A stretch of 64,000 nucleotides of DNA from Streptomyces gossypii (GTDB lineage Bacteria > Actinomycetota > Actinomycetes > Streptomycetales > Streptomycetaceae): positions 62,001 to 126,000 of the forward strand of contig NZ_JAJAGO010000001.1 of assembly GCF_025165795.1 (NCBI RefSeq), written 5' to 3'. The stretch's first letter is position 1; each line of letters begins with the position of its first letter. Of this stretch, positions 19,178 through 26,701 are shown piece by piece. Made by a program: the position numbers and the translations under genes. The notes under the pieces are model-generated. The model saw nothing but the letters and a program-made list of their open reading frames with translations, ran no database searches and was not told the origin of the DNA.

Positions 19178-19636
19178 ATGTCCGTCAAGTCCCCTGTACA
19201 GCAGCCGGGTTCAGCCGCCGCCGACAGTTTTGTCAGCGAGGCCACCCGGGCCGTCGTGCAGGAGTTCCTTGCCGCCCGGGTGGCCGGTGACACCGCACGC
19301 CTCGCCACGCTCTTCGCCGACGAGGTCGACTGGCTGCTCGCCGAGAACCCCGGCGTCCCGTGGATCCGCCCGCGCTCCACCGCCGCCGAATGCGCCGCCC
19401 AGTTCACCGAGTTGATGCAGTACACCGTGCCCGAGGACGCGCGCGCCTCCGTCGACGCCTTCCTCGTCGACGGCACCGGCGCCGTCTTGACGGGGCACGT
19501 GTCGGGGACCGTGCGGGCGACGGGAAAGTCCTTCCAGGGCCCGTTCGCGCTGCACCTGAGCGTCCAGGACGGCCGGATCACCCGGCACCACCTCTACGAG
19601 AACAGCCTGTCCATCGCCGAGGCCTGCGCCCCGTGA
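19178..19636 (+). CDS. SnoaL/NTF2-like protein
   Basis: 152 aa with the cone-shaped NTF2-like pattern: helix VQEFLAARVAGDTARLATLFADEVDWLL-type opening, a central helix, and beta strands ending ITRHHLYENSLSIAEA. Such proteins act as isomerases, cyclases or binding proteins; residues do not define a substrate. ATG 19178 is preceded by GCGAGGAGAG. It follows the PadR-GyrI gene by 112 bases and could be co-regulated. Confidence 0.85.
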   Translation: MSVKSPVQQPGSAAADSFVSEATRAVVQEFLAARVAGDTARLATLFADEVDWLLAENPGVPWIRPRSTAAECAAQFTELMQYTVPEDARASVDAFLVDGTGAVLTGHVSGTVRATGKSFQGPFALHLSVQDGRITRHHLYENSLSIAEACAP

Positions 19637-19721
19637 GGCTACGGCCGCCCGCCCGTACCCCGGTCCGGTCGGGCCTCGCCGTGGCGAGAGGACACCTCCC
19701 TCCCGGTAGGCTCCCTGGATC

Positions 19722-20393
19722 ATGGACGTGGCTGCGGGAAGCGAGATGGTCACCATCCCAGCGGGGGTGGTGACACTGTCGGACCGGCGGACGCAGCGCA
19801 GTTGGCCGGTCGAGCTCGCCCCCTACCAGCTCGCGGCTCTCCCGGTCACCCAGGCGTTGTACGCACAGATCACCGGCCGGCACCCGAGCACCGCCGTGGG
19901 GGACCAGCTGCCCGTGGAGTGCGTTTCCTGGCAGGACGCGGCACGGTTCTGCAACGCCCTGTCCCTGCGCGAGGGGTTCGCCCCCGCCTACCGCCTGCAT
20001 GCGGACGGCGAGGGCATCGAGTGGGACGCGTCCACCGACGGGTACCGGCTGCCGACCGAAGCCGAGTGGGAGCACGCCTGCCGCGCCGGCACGGCCGGGC
20101 CGCACTACGCGCCGCTCGACGAGATCGCCTGGTACCGCGGCAACTCGCAGGAGCGCATCCACGCCGTGGGCGGCAAACGCCCCAACCCGTGGGGCCTCTA
20201 CGACATGCTCGGCAACGTCTGGGACTGGTGCTGGGACGTCTACGACGCCGAGGTCTACGGCACCTACCGGGTACTCCGCGGCGGCGGCTGGTTCGATGAG
20301 CACTGGAGTTGCCGGGCCTCGGCGCGGCGCCGCAGCCACCCCGCGTTCCAGGTCGACGACGTGGGGTTCCGCCTCGCGCGCTCCCCCGCGTGA
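19722..20393 (+). CDS. SUMF1/formylglycine-generating-enzyme-like protein
   Basis: 223 aa. Contains the FGE-sulfatase fold signatures VECVSWQDAARFCNAL, YRLPTEAEWEHACRAGT, NPWGLYDMLGNVWDW, RGGGWFDEHWSCRASAR and GFRLAR. True sulfatase activators use a copper-binding cysteine pair that I cannot confirm here; the family also includes EgtB- and PvdO-like enzymes. ATG 19722 is used; ATG 19746 (MVTIPAG) is an alternative that still covers the domain. Possibly linked to the nucleotidyltransferases downstream. Confidence 0.9.
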   Translation: MDVAAGSEMVTIPAGVVTLSDRRTQRSWPVELAPYQLAALPVTQALYAQITGRHPSTAVGDQLPVECVSWQDAARFCNALSLREGFAPAYRLHADGEGIEWDASTDGYRLPTEAEWEHACRAGTAGPHYAPLDEIAWYRGNSQERIHAVGGKRPNPWGLYDMLGNVWDWCWDVYDAEVYGTYRVLRGGGWFDEHWSCRASARRRSHPAFQVDDVGFRLARSPA

Positions 20394-20506
20394 ATCCGGC
20401 CCTCGTGGAGCGAGGGCGGGTTCCTGGATCAGGCGGCGGGCCATGGGCGCCTGGCGAAAAAACTTCGGCCGGAAGGCCGCTGCCGCCGGGGCAACGGGAT
20501 CGCGAA

Positions 20507-20778
20507 TCACGGCCTCGGCCCGCTTACAGCCCGGTCCGCTGCGACCAGCGCGCACACCGGCGCGTAGAGGAACCAGCCCGGTTCGGCGTGGGCGCGGTGG
20601 ATGAGCCGGGAGGCGAGGACGTTGCCCTGGCCCGCCGCAGCCATCGCGGTGTCGTCCAGGACGACATGCATGGCGTCGCTCACCGGCTGGTGACCTGCGT
20701 CTGCGCCAGGCGCCGGTCCAGTTCGCCGTCCAGGTCGCGTTCCTGGGCTGCGGGCGGGGCGTAGCCGTTCCATTCCCG
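20507..20778 (-). pseudogene. Decayed PIN-type toxin/antitoxin pair
   Basis: On the minus strand, the C-terminal 32 codons of an antitoxin-like protein (AQERDLDGELDRRLAQ) end at TGA 20680-20682, overlapping GTG 20683 of a 58-aa ORF (MHVVLDDTAMAAAGQGNVLA...). The second resembles the N-terminal third of PIN-like Streptomyces proteins of about 130-140 aa but stops at 20507. The antitoxin frame has no start before running into the divergent nucleotidyltransferase gene. Both halves are incomplete. The strip 20394-20506 holds nothing else apart from a 6-bp hairpin at 20400-20416. Confidence 0.55.
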
Positions 20779-20834
20779 TGCCCTGCCGGAAACCCGCTGG
20801 CCAGGTGCCCCGTGCCGCGGCGAAGATGGGCCGC

Positions 20835-21536
20835 ATGTCGCAGGGGCAGCACGTGGCCGAGCAGCGCAGCATCTTGTCGGTGGTCGTGGGATCGCGCGCG
20901 TTCGGGCTCGCAACCGCCGCTTCGGATGTCGATCGGCGGGGTGTGTATGTCGCCCCGACCGAGGACTTCTGGCGCATCGGCAAGCCGCCCACCCACATGG
21001 AGGGCCCTCTGCCCGAGCAGTTCAGCTGGGAGGTCGAGCGGTTCTGCGCACTCGCCCTGACCGCCAATCCCAACCTCCTGGAAGTACTGCACAGTCCTCT
21101 TGTCGAGCACAGCACGCCGCTCGGCTGCGAACTGCGCGCGCTCTCCCCCGCCTTCCTCTCCCGCCGTGCCCACCGCACCTACGCGCGGTACGCGCAGGCC
21201 CAGTTCGCCAAGGCGCACGCGCGGCGGGAGCGCGAGGGCGAGCCCCGCTGGAAGCACGTCCTGCACCTGCTCCGCCTGATGATCAGCGGTGCCGCGCTCC
21301 TGGAGGAGGGCACCGTGCAGATCGACGCCGGGCCCTACCGCGCCCGGCTCCTGGCCGTGCGCCGGGGCGAACTGTCCTGGGAAGAGGTCTGCGCCTGGCG
21401 CGACCGCCTGGCCGTACGCCTGGACGAAGCGCTCGCCCGCAGCCCTCTGCCCGAAGACCCCGACACCGCACGCGTGGAGGGCTGGCTCGTCTCGGTACGC
21501 CGCCGGTCCCTTCGCGGGGAAAGCAGCCGGACATGA
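20835..21536 (+). CDS. Predicted nucleotidyltransferase (COG3541-like), first of tandem pair
   Basis: 233 aa. N-terminal polymerase-beta-type motif GSRAFGLATAASDVDRRG with Gly19-Ser20 and acidic Asp31 and Asp33, then a helical C-terminal domain. This is the uncharacterised YcgL/COG3541 group, which shares its catalytic motif with MNT-like and RNA-modifying nucleotidyltransferases. ATG 20835 is chosen; ATG 20826 is three codons upstream. Its stop overlaps the start of a related gene (ATGA 21533-21536), so the two are translated together and may form a heteromer. Confidence 0.85.
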   Translation: MSQGQHVAEQRSILSVVVGSRAFGLATAASDVDRRGVYVAPTEDFWRIGKPPTHMEGPLPEQFSWEVERFCALALTANPNLLEVLHSPLVEHSTPLGCELRALSPAFLSRRAHRTYARYAQAQFAKAHARREREGEPRWKHVLHLLRLMISGAALLEEGTVQIDAGPYRARLLAVRRGELSWEEVCAWRDRLAVRLDEALARSPLPEDPDTARVEGWLVSVRRRSLRGESSRT

Positions 21537-22330
21537 CCGCTCCCCTGACCGTCACCCTCCCGGCATACGGCCTGCCCGACCTCGCGCCGGTCATCGCCGG
21601 CCAGCAGCACGCCCTGCTGTTCGCCACCGTCTCCGGGGCGCACCTGTACGGCTTCCCTTCCCGCGACTCCGACGTCGATCTGCGCGGTGTCCACCTGCTG
21701 CCCCTGCGCGAGGTGCTGGGGCTGGCCTCCGTACGGGAGACCCACGCGCGCACGTGGGACCGCCACGGAGTGGAGATGGACCTGGTCACCCACGACCTTG
21801 CCAAGTTCGCCCGCCTCCTGCTCCAGCCGAACGGCTACGTGCTGGAACAGCTGCTCTCCCCGCTGGTCGCCCACACCACGGCGGCCCATACCGAACTGGT
21901 GGCGCTCGCACCCCGTTTGCTGACCCGGCACCACGCACGCCACTACCGGGGCTTCGCCAGGACCCAGTGGAGGCGTTTCGAGAAGACCGGTGAGCTCAAG
22001 CCGCTGCTCTACACCTTCCGCGTCCTGCTGACCGGCATCCACCTGATGCGCACTCAGGAGGTGCTCGCCCACCTGCCCTCACTGCTGGAGGCCGGTCAGG
22101 CCCCAGGCTTCCTCCCCGACCTCATCGGGGCCAAGGCCGAAGCCGAGCACGGCCTCCTGGCCCACATGTCCGGCGCCCCGGGCACGGAGCGTCTGGCCGC
22201 AGACGTGGAAGCCCTCGCTGCCGCCCTGGACACGGCGGAAGCGGACACCGGTCTGCCGCAGGAGCCCCGGGCCCGGGCCCGTGCGCGGCTGAACGAACTG
22301 GTCGTGGACACGCGGCTGCGGACGGGTTGA
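21533..22330 (+). CDS. Predicted nucleotidyltransferase (COG3541-like), second of tandem pair
   Basis: 265 aa, related to the upstream protein: SGAHLYGFPSRDSDVDLRG with Asp47 and Asp49 in the metal-binding pair, followed by HGVEMDLVTHDLAKFARLLL and a helical domain. The first conserved residue is Ser-Gly where the upstream protein has Gly-Ser, so nucleotide binding may differ between the two. ATGA overlap with the upstream gene. Substrate, protein or RNA, is unknown. Confidence 0.85.
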   Translation: MTAPLTVTLPAYGLPDLAPVIAGQQHALLFATVSGAHLYGFPSRDSDVDLRGVHLLPLREVLGLASVRETHARTWDRHGVEMDLVTHDLAKFARLLLQPNGYVLEQLLSPLVAHTTAAHTELVALAPRLLTRHHARHYRGFARTQWRRFEKTGELKPLLYTFRVLLTGIHLMRTQEVLAHLPSLLEAGQAPGFLPDLIGAKAEAEHGLLAHMSGAPGTERLAADVEALAAALDTAEADTGLPQEPRARARARLNELVVDTRLRTG

Positions 22331-22400
22331 CTTCGCCGGGCCCGGGCCCGGGCGGGGGCGCTTCGTCGTGCTTACGATCGGATACACCGACGTGCCCGAC

Positions 22401-22443
22401 CCCGGCCGCCCCGAGACAGGCACCACCGTGGTGGGCGGCCGGG
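22401..22443. terminator. Terminator between convergent genes
   Basis: Perfect 11-bp arms CCCGGCCGCCC (22401-22411) and complement (22433-22443), with an inner ACCACCGTGGT hairpin, between the nucleotidyltransferase gene and convergent gnd. Confidence 0.65.
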
Positions 22444-22455
22444 ACCACCCCGTGG

Positions 22456-23907
22456 TCAGTGGGTGGAGGGTTCGGCCTTGATCTCGGTGCGGTCGCCCGA
22501 CCAGAGGGTGTGGAAGGTGCCCTCCTGGTCGACGCACTGGTAGGTGTGCGCTCCGAAGAAGTCGCGCTGCCCCTGGACGAGCGCGGCGGGCAGGCGGGGG
22601 GAGGCGAGGGCGTCGTAGTAGCTGAGGGCGGAGGCGAATCCGGGCACCGGGATGCCGGACAGGGCCGCCTTGGCGACGATGCGGCGCCAGGCCGCTTCAC
22701 CGCCGGCGACCGCCCGGGCGAAGTAGGGGTCCTCCAGGAGCGTCGCGAGGGCCGCGTTGTTTTCGTACGCGTCGACGATGCGGTTGAGGAACTGTGCGCG
22801 GATGATGCAGCCGCCGCGCCAGATCTTGGCGACCGCGCCCTTGTCGATGTCCCAGCCGTAGGCGTGGGCACCGGCGATGACGGAGTCGAAGCCCTGCGCG
22901 TACGCGATGATCTTCGAGGCGTAGAGCGCCTTGTGGACGTCGTCCTCGAAGCCGTCGCCCGCCTCCTGGATCCGGGGGCGTGAGGTGACGACCCGCTGTA
23001 CCGCGGCCCGCTGGTCTGGCTTGGAGGACACGGCGCGTGCGAAGACGGCCTCGGCGATGCCGCCGACCGGCACGCCGAGCCCGACGGCGTTCTGCACCGT
23101 CCACACGCCGGTGCCCTTCGAGCCGGCCTGGTCGGCGATCGAGTCGATCAGCAAACCGCCGGTCTTCGCGTCCCGCTGGCGCAGCACCTCCGCCGTGATC
23201 TCGATGAGGTAGCTCTCCAGTTCGCCCTTGTTCCATTCCTCGAACACCGCGGCGATGGCCTCGGGTCCGTGGCCGCCCACCCGGCGCAGCAGGTCGTAGG
23301 ACTCGGCGATCAGCTGCATGTCGGCGTACTCGATGCCGTTGTGGATCATCTTGACGAAGTGGCCGGCGCCGTCGGTGCCGATGTGCGTCACGCACGGCTC
23401 GCCCTCGGCGACGGCGGCGATCGACGCGAGGATCGGGCCGAGCGTCCGGTAGGCCTCCTTCGATCCGCCGGGCATGATCGAGGGGCCCTTGAGCGCGCCC
23501 TCCTCGCCGCCCGAGATGCCCGCGCCGACGAAGTTGAGCCCGCGGTCGCGCAGGGCGGCCTCGCGGCGGATCGTGTCGTGGAAGTTGGCGTTGCCGCCGT
23601 CGACGATGATGTCGCCTTCCTCGAACACTTCCGCGAGCGCTTCGATGACGGCGTCGGTGCCCTTGCCTGCCTGCACCATGATGATCGCGGTGCGCGGCCT
23701 GGAGAGCGACGCCGCGAACTCCTCGATCGTCTTGGCCGCGAGGAACCCGGCGTCGCCGTGCTCCGCCATGAGGGTGTCGGTGCGCCCGGGTGAACGGTTG
23801 TAGACGGCAACGGTGTTGCCCTCGCGGCTCGCGAGGTTGCGCGCGAGGTTGGAGCCCATGACGGCCAGCCCGACGACTCCGATGTTCGCCTGTGCTTGGG
23901 TGCTCAT
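22456..23907 (-). CDS. gnd: 6-phosphogluconate dehydrogenase, decarboxylating
   Basis: 483 aa, the usual length of the long-form enzyme. N-terminal NADP-binding motif GLAVMGSNLARN, then GAGISGGEEGALKGPSIMPGG, the catalytic-lysine segment HFVKMIHNGIEYADMQLI and C-terminal substrate motif QGQRDFFGAHTYQ. Oxidatively decarboxylates 6-phosphogluconate to ribulose 5-phosphate in the cytosolic pentose-phosphate pathway, giving NADPH. A housekeeping-type gene that separates the accessory block from the right-hand metabolite locus. The 23908-24363 gap upstream contains its promoter and no recognisable gene. Confidence 0.97.
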   Translation of the reverse strand: MSTQAQANIGVVGLAVMGSNLARNLASREGNTVAVYNRSPGRTDTLMAEHGDAGFLAAKTIEEFAASLSRPRTAIIMVQAGKGTDAVIEALAEVFEEGDIIVDGGNANFHDTIRREAALRDRGLNFVGAGISGGEEGALKGPSIMPGGSKEAYRTLGPILASIAAVAEGEPCVTHIGTDGAGHFVKMIHNGIEYADMQLIAESYDLLRRVGGHGPEAIAAVFEEWNKGELESYLIEITAEVLRQRDAKTGGLLIDSIADQAGSKGTGVWTVQNAVGLGVPVGGIAEAVFARAVSSKPDQRAAVQRVVTSRPRIQEAGDGFEDDVHKALYASKIIAYAQGFDSVIAGAHAYGWDIDKGAVAKIWRGGCIIRAQFLNRIVDAYENNAALATLLEDPYFARAVAGGEAAWRRIVAKAALSGIPVPGFASALSYYDALASPRLPAALVQGQRDFFGAHTYQCVDQEGTFHTLWSGDRTEIKAEPSTH

Positions 23908-24363
23908 CTTCTTCTTTCGGTCGATGTCGGCAGGTGCGTCCGCGTGGCCGGATCTCGTGTCTCACCCCGTCGGGGGGTCAGGAGCGGTAACCCCGCCCCT
24001 GACGGGGATGTTCCACTTTGAAGTCCTCGCCCGCGCGCATCCCACGCCGACGCGAGCCGGCCGGCGCCCAGGGCGGCGGGGGGGCAACTGCGGCCCGTCA
24101 CCCGGTCGGCGGGTTCTGCGCTGTCCGGACCTGGCGAACCACAGCCTGTACCACGCCCCGCGCGTATCCCGGATGCCGGTGCCCGGGTGCGGCGGCTGCC
24201 CCCGCGCAGGGGGCGGCCGGGCCACCGCGCTGACGCAGCGCCTGCTGCCGCCGGTCCTGGCCGCCCAGGGCCTGCCCCCGGCCTGCCGAGGGCCTGTGCA
24301 CGCGCTCCGCGCGGGGGAAAGACCGGCCCCGTGCAGTTGTGCCGCTGCGGGTAGCGTGATCCC

Positions 24364-24867
24364 GTGGATTTGGAAGCCAGGTTGTTCCCTCCTCGTCCGA
24401 TCCGCGGTGTCCAGGGCGTGTATGCGCGTCTGCACTGCGGTCCCTGCTCTTTCGCGTGGGCGCTCATGGACTTCGAACCCCGGCAGGAGGGCGTCACGTT
24501 CGAGGTGGCCGCCCCCCTGGAGACGCGCGGGGACCCCGGTGCGCAAGAGCTGTCCGCCTACTGCCGGGCGCTGGAGGCGGGAGTCCGTGAGAAGTTGGCC
24601 GGACAGAGGGCCGGCACCAGCGCGGCGGTCGCGGTGGTACTGCGCGGCATACGTGTCCACCCGACGGACTCCCACCCGAGGGCTTTCCACATGGCCGGGT
24701 GCCTCGCGGCGGGCAAGGCCCTCCTTGTCGCCTACGGCCCCCCGCCCAGGTCCCAGCGGCGCCGCGCGCCCGCGGGTGACACCCGCCGGTGTTACCTGGG
24801 CTGTCTGGGCCCCGGTGCGCGGGGCAGGGCCTCCTGTGTGCTGCGGCTGGCGGGGCTGTGCCCTTGA
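24364..24867 (+). CDS. Free-standing EF-G domain IV-like protein
   Basis: 167 aa from GTG 24364. The segment PIRGVQGVYARLHCGPC, then AYCRALEAGVREKLAGQ, then VVLRGIRVHPTDSHPRAFHM follows the order of domain IV of EF-G and TetM-type ribosomal protection proteins (compare the HPVDSS-MAF motif), but no GTPase domain is present nearby. The last 40 residues are low-complexity and basic and may be read-through of a damaged tail. It might bind the ribosomal A site without GTP hydrolysis; this is inference. A StrR-type site starts 31 bases downstream. Confidence 0.6.
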   Translation: MDLEARLFPPRPIRGVQGVYARLHCGPCSFAWALMDFEPRQEGVTFEVAAPLETRGDPGAQELSAYCRALEAGVREKLAGQRAGTSAAVAVVLRGIRVHPTDSHPRAFHMAGCLAAGKALLVAYGPPPRSQRRRAPAGDTRRCYLGCLGPGARGRASCVLRLAGLCP

Positions 24868-24897
24868 CACAGGCCGCCGGACCACAGCGATCAGGGC

Positions 24898-24926
24898 GTT
24901 CAACTGCGGTGATTCCGCAGTCGGAC
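24898..24926. promoter_or_regulatory. StrR/NovG-type operator, site 1
   Basis: GTTCAACTG-N11-CAGTCGGAC: 8 of 9 positions in the right half and all in the left fit the consensus GTTCRACTG-N11-CRGTYGAAC. Located 370 bases upstream of the FAD monooxygenase at 25296. Confidence 0.8.
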
Positions 24927-25256
24927 ACGGCCGGTCACCGCTGCGGAGTGTCCGGGGAGGGCGCCTGGGTGCGCTGAGGGCCGCCGTGGGCCGGGCCAGT
25001 GGAAGGGGGCGTTCAGCGGCTCGGATCGAGCAGTTGTCGGCCGGGGTCAGCTGACCTACTCTCACCCGAGAAGTCGGCCATGCCGCCGGATATCCGCCGG
25101 AACTCTCCGGCCGTCCGCGGCCGTCGGGGATGAGGCGTGCGTGAGGCGTGGTGGCTGCGGCGGCGCGAAGGTCTTCGTGTCCGCCTCTCTCCCGGTCTTC
25201 GAGCTTCCGGCTGCGCTGCGCCTGCCCTGCCCTGCTCCGCAGGAGCTTCGTTTACT

Positions 25257-25276
25257 CCCCGCGCTGAAGCACGGGG
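25257..25276. repeat. Hairpin resembling IS200/IS605-type end
   Basis: CCCCGCGCT-GA-AGCACGGGG, nine pairs with one mismatch, 20 bases before the ATG at 25296. CCCCGnGCTGAAGCnCGGGG hairpins are common at ends of TnpB-carrying elements, but no transposase is nearby, so this is a relic or a leader-RNA structure. Confidence 0.4.
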
Positions 25277-25295
25277 TATCCACGAAGGAGATCCG

Positions 25296-26486
25296 ATGAG
25301 CTCGCACACCCGCACGGCCCTGGTCATCGGCGGGGGCATCGCCGGCCCGATCGTGGCGATGGCTCTGGGCAAGGCCGGGATCGAGGCCACGGTGTACGAG
25401 GCGTACCGCAGCAGAGCCGACGGGATCGGGGGCGGGCTGAGCATCGCCCCCAACGGGCTGAACGCCCTGGAGGTGATCGGTGCCGCCGCGGTGGTCCGCG
25501 GCGTGGGCACCTCCATGAGGGGCACCGTGCTGGAGAGCGGGAGCGGTGAGCCGCTGGGCGGGTTCGGTGTCCCGCCCGGTCTGCCCGCCCCGCAGTTCGT
25601 CTGGCGCGGGGATCTGGCCCGGGCTCTGCACCTGGAGGCGGCCCGCCGCGGCATCCGCACGGTGCACGGCAAGGAGCTGGTCGGTGTGGCGGAGAGCGGT
25701 GAGGGGGTGAGCGCGCGCTTCGCCGACGGGTCGCAGGCCGCCGCCGACGTGCTGGTCGGGGCGGACGGTATCCGTTCCTCGGTTCGCCCGCTCATCGACC
25801 CGGCGGCCCCGCAGCCCCGGTACGCGGGTCTGCTCGGCTTCGCCGCCTCCCTGCGCGAGACCGGGCTGGCCCCCACGCAGGGCAAGCTGCATGTCAGCTA
25901 CGGCGAGCGGGCCTCGTTCGGCTATCTGGCCCACCAGGACTCCTCGGGCGGCTGGTTCGTGAATCTGCCGCACCCTGAGCCGATGACGCTGGCCCAGGCG
26001 CGGCAGGTGGATCCGGGGGAATGGCTGGGCAGGCTGCGTGAGGCGTTCACCCAGGACCGCTCCCCCGCCTTGGACATGCTGCGCCGGACCGAGGCCGCCG
26101 ATCTGCTGATCACCGGGCCGCTGGAGACGATGCCGACGGTGCCCACCTGGAGCCGGGGGCGGATGGTGCTGGTCGGAGACGCGGTCCACGCGGCGTCCCC
26201 CAGTTCGGGGCAGGGTGCTTCGCTGGCGATCGAGAGCGGCGTGCAGCTGGCCCGCGCTCTGCGCGACCTGCCGCACCAGGAGGCGTTCGCGGCGTACGAG
26301 GGGCTGCGCCGGGCCCGGGTCGAGCGGGTCATCGCGGCGGCCACCCGCACCAATCACAGCAAGGCCAATCCGGGGACGGCGGCGAAGCCGGTGCAACCGG
26401 AGGACATGGACTGGCAGTTCGACTACCTCGTCGACTGGGACGCCCCGGTCGCCGGCGGCGCGCACGCGGGAACGGCCGGGGCATAG
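25296..26486 (+). CDS. FAD-dependent monooxygenase (group A, short type)
   Basis: 396 aa. GXGXXG dinucleotide fold VIGGGIAGPIVAMAL (about residues 9-23), DG-type motif VLVGADGIRSSVR, and GDAVHAASPSSGQGASLAIE binding FAD. The length and lack of a C-terminal thioredoxin-like domain place it with salicylate-hydroxylase/TetX-like enzymes rather than with the three longer paralogues in this locus. ATG 25296 preceded by GAAGGAG. It would hydroxylate an aromatic or polyene substrate using NAD(P)H and O2. First gene after StrR-type site 1. Confidence 0.92.
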   Translation: MSSHTRTALVIGGGIAGPIVAMALGKAGIEATVYEAYRSRADGIGGGLSIAPNGLNALEVIGAAAVVRGVGTSMRGTVLESGSGEPLGGFGVPPGLPAPQFVWRGDLARALHLEAARRGIRTVHGKELVGVAESGEGVSARFADGSQAAADVLVGADGIRSSVRPLIDPAAPQPRYAGLLGFAASLRETGLAPTQGKLHVSYGERASFGYLAHQDSSGGWFVNLPHPEPMTLAQARQVDPGEWLGRLREAFTQDRSPALDMLRRTEAADLLITGPLETMPTVPTWSRGRMVLVGDAVHAASPSSGQGASLAIESGVQLARALRDLPHQEAFAAYEGLRRARVERVIAAATRTNHSKANPGTAAKPVQPEDMDWQFDYLVDWDAPVAGGAHAGTAGA

Positions 26487-26701
26487 AGGTCTTCACGCGG
26501 GACGGAAGCAAGGGCCCCCACGGCGGTTTCCGGCCTTTTCCTTTTCGCCTGTCCCGCAGGCGGGCAGCATCCGCAACGGGCCCGCAGACACCGTCTGTTC
26601 AGCAAGTTGCCGCTGTAACATAATGGCCGGAAGTCGGCGTTCGGTGTCGCAGAGGCATTGTCTTTTGTTTCTCCAATCCTATGGACACGGGAGAGCGGAA
26701 A

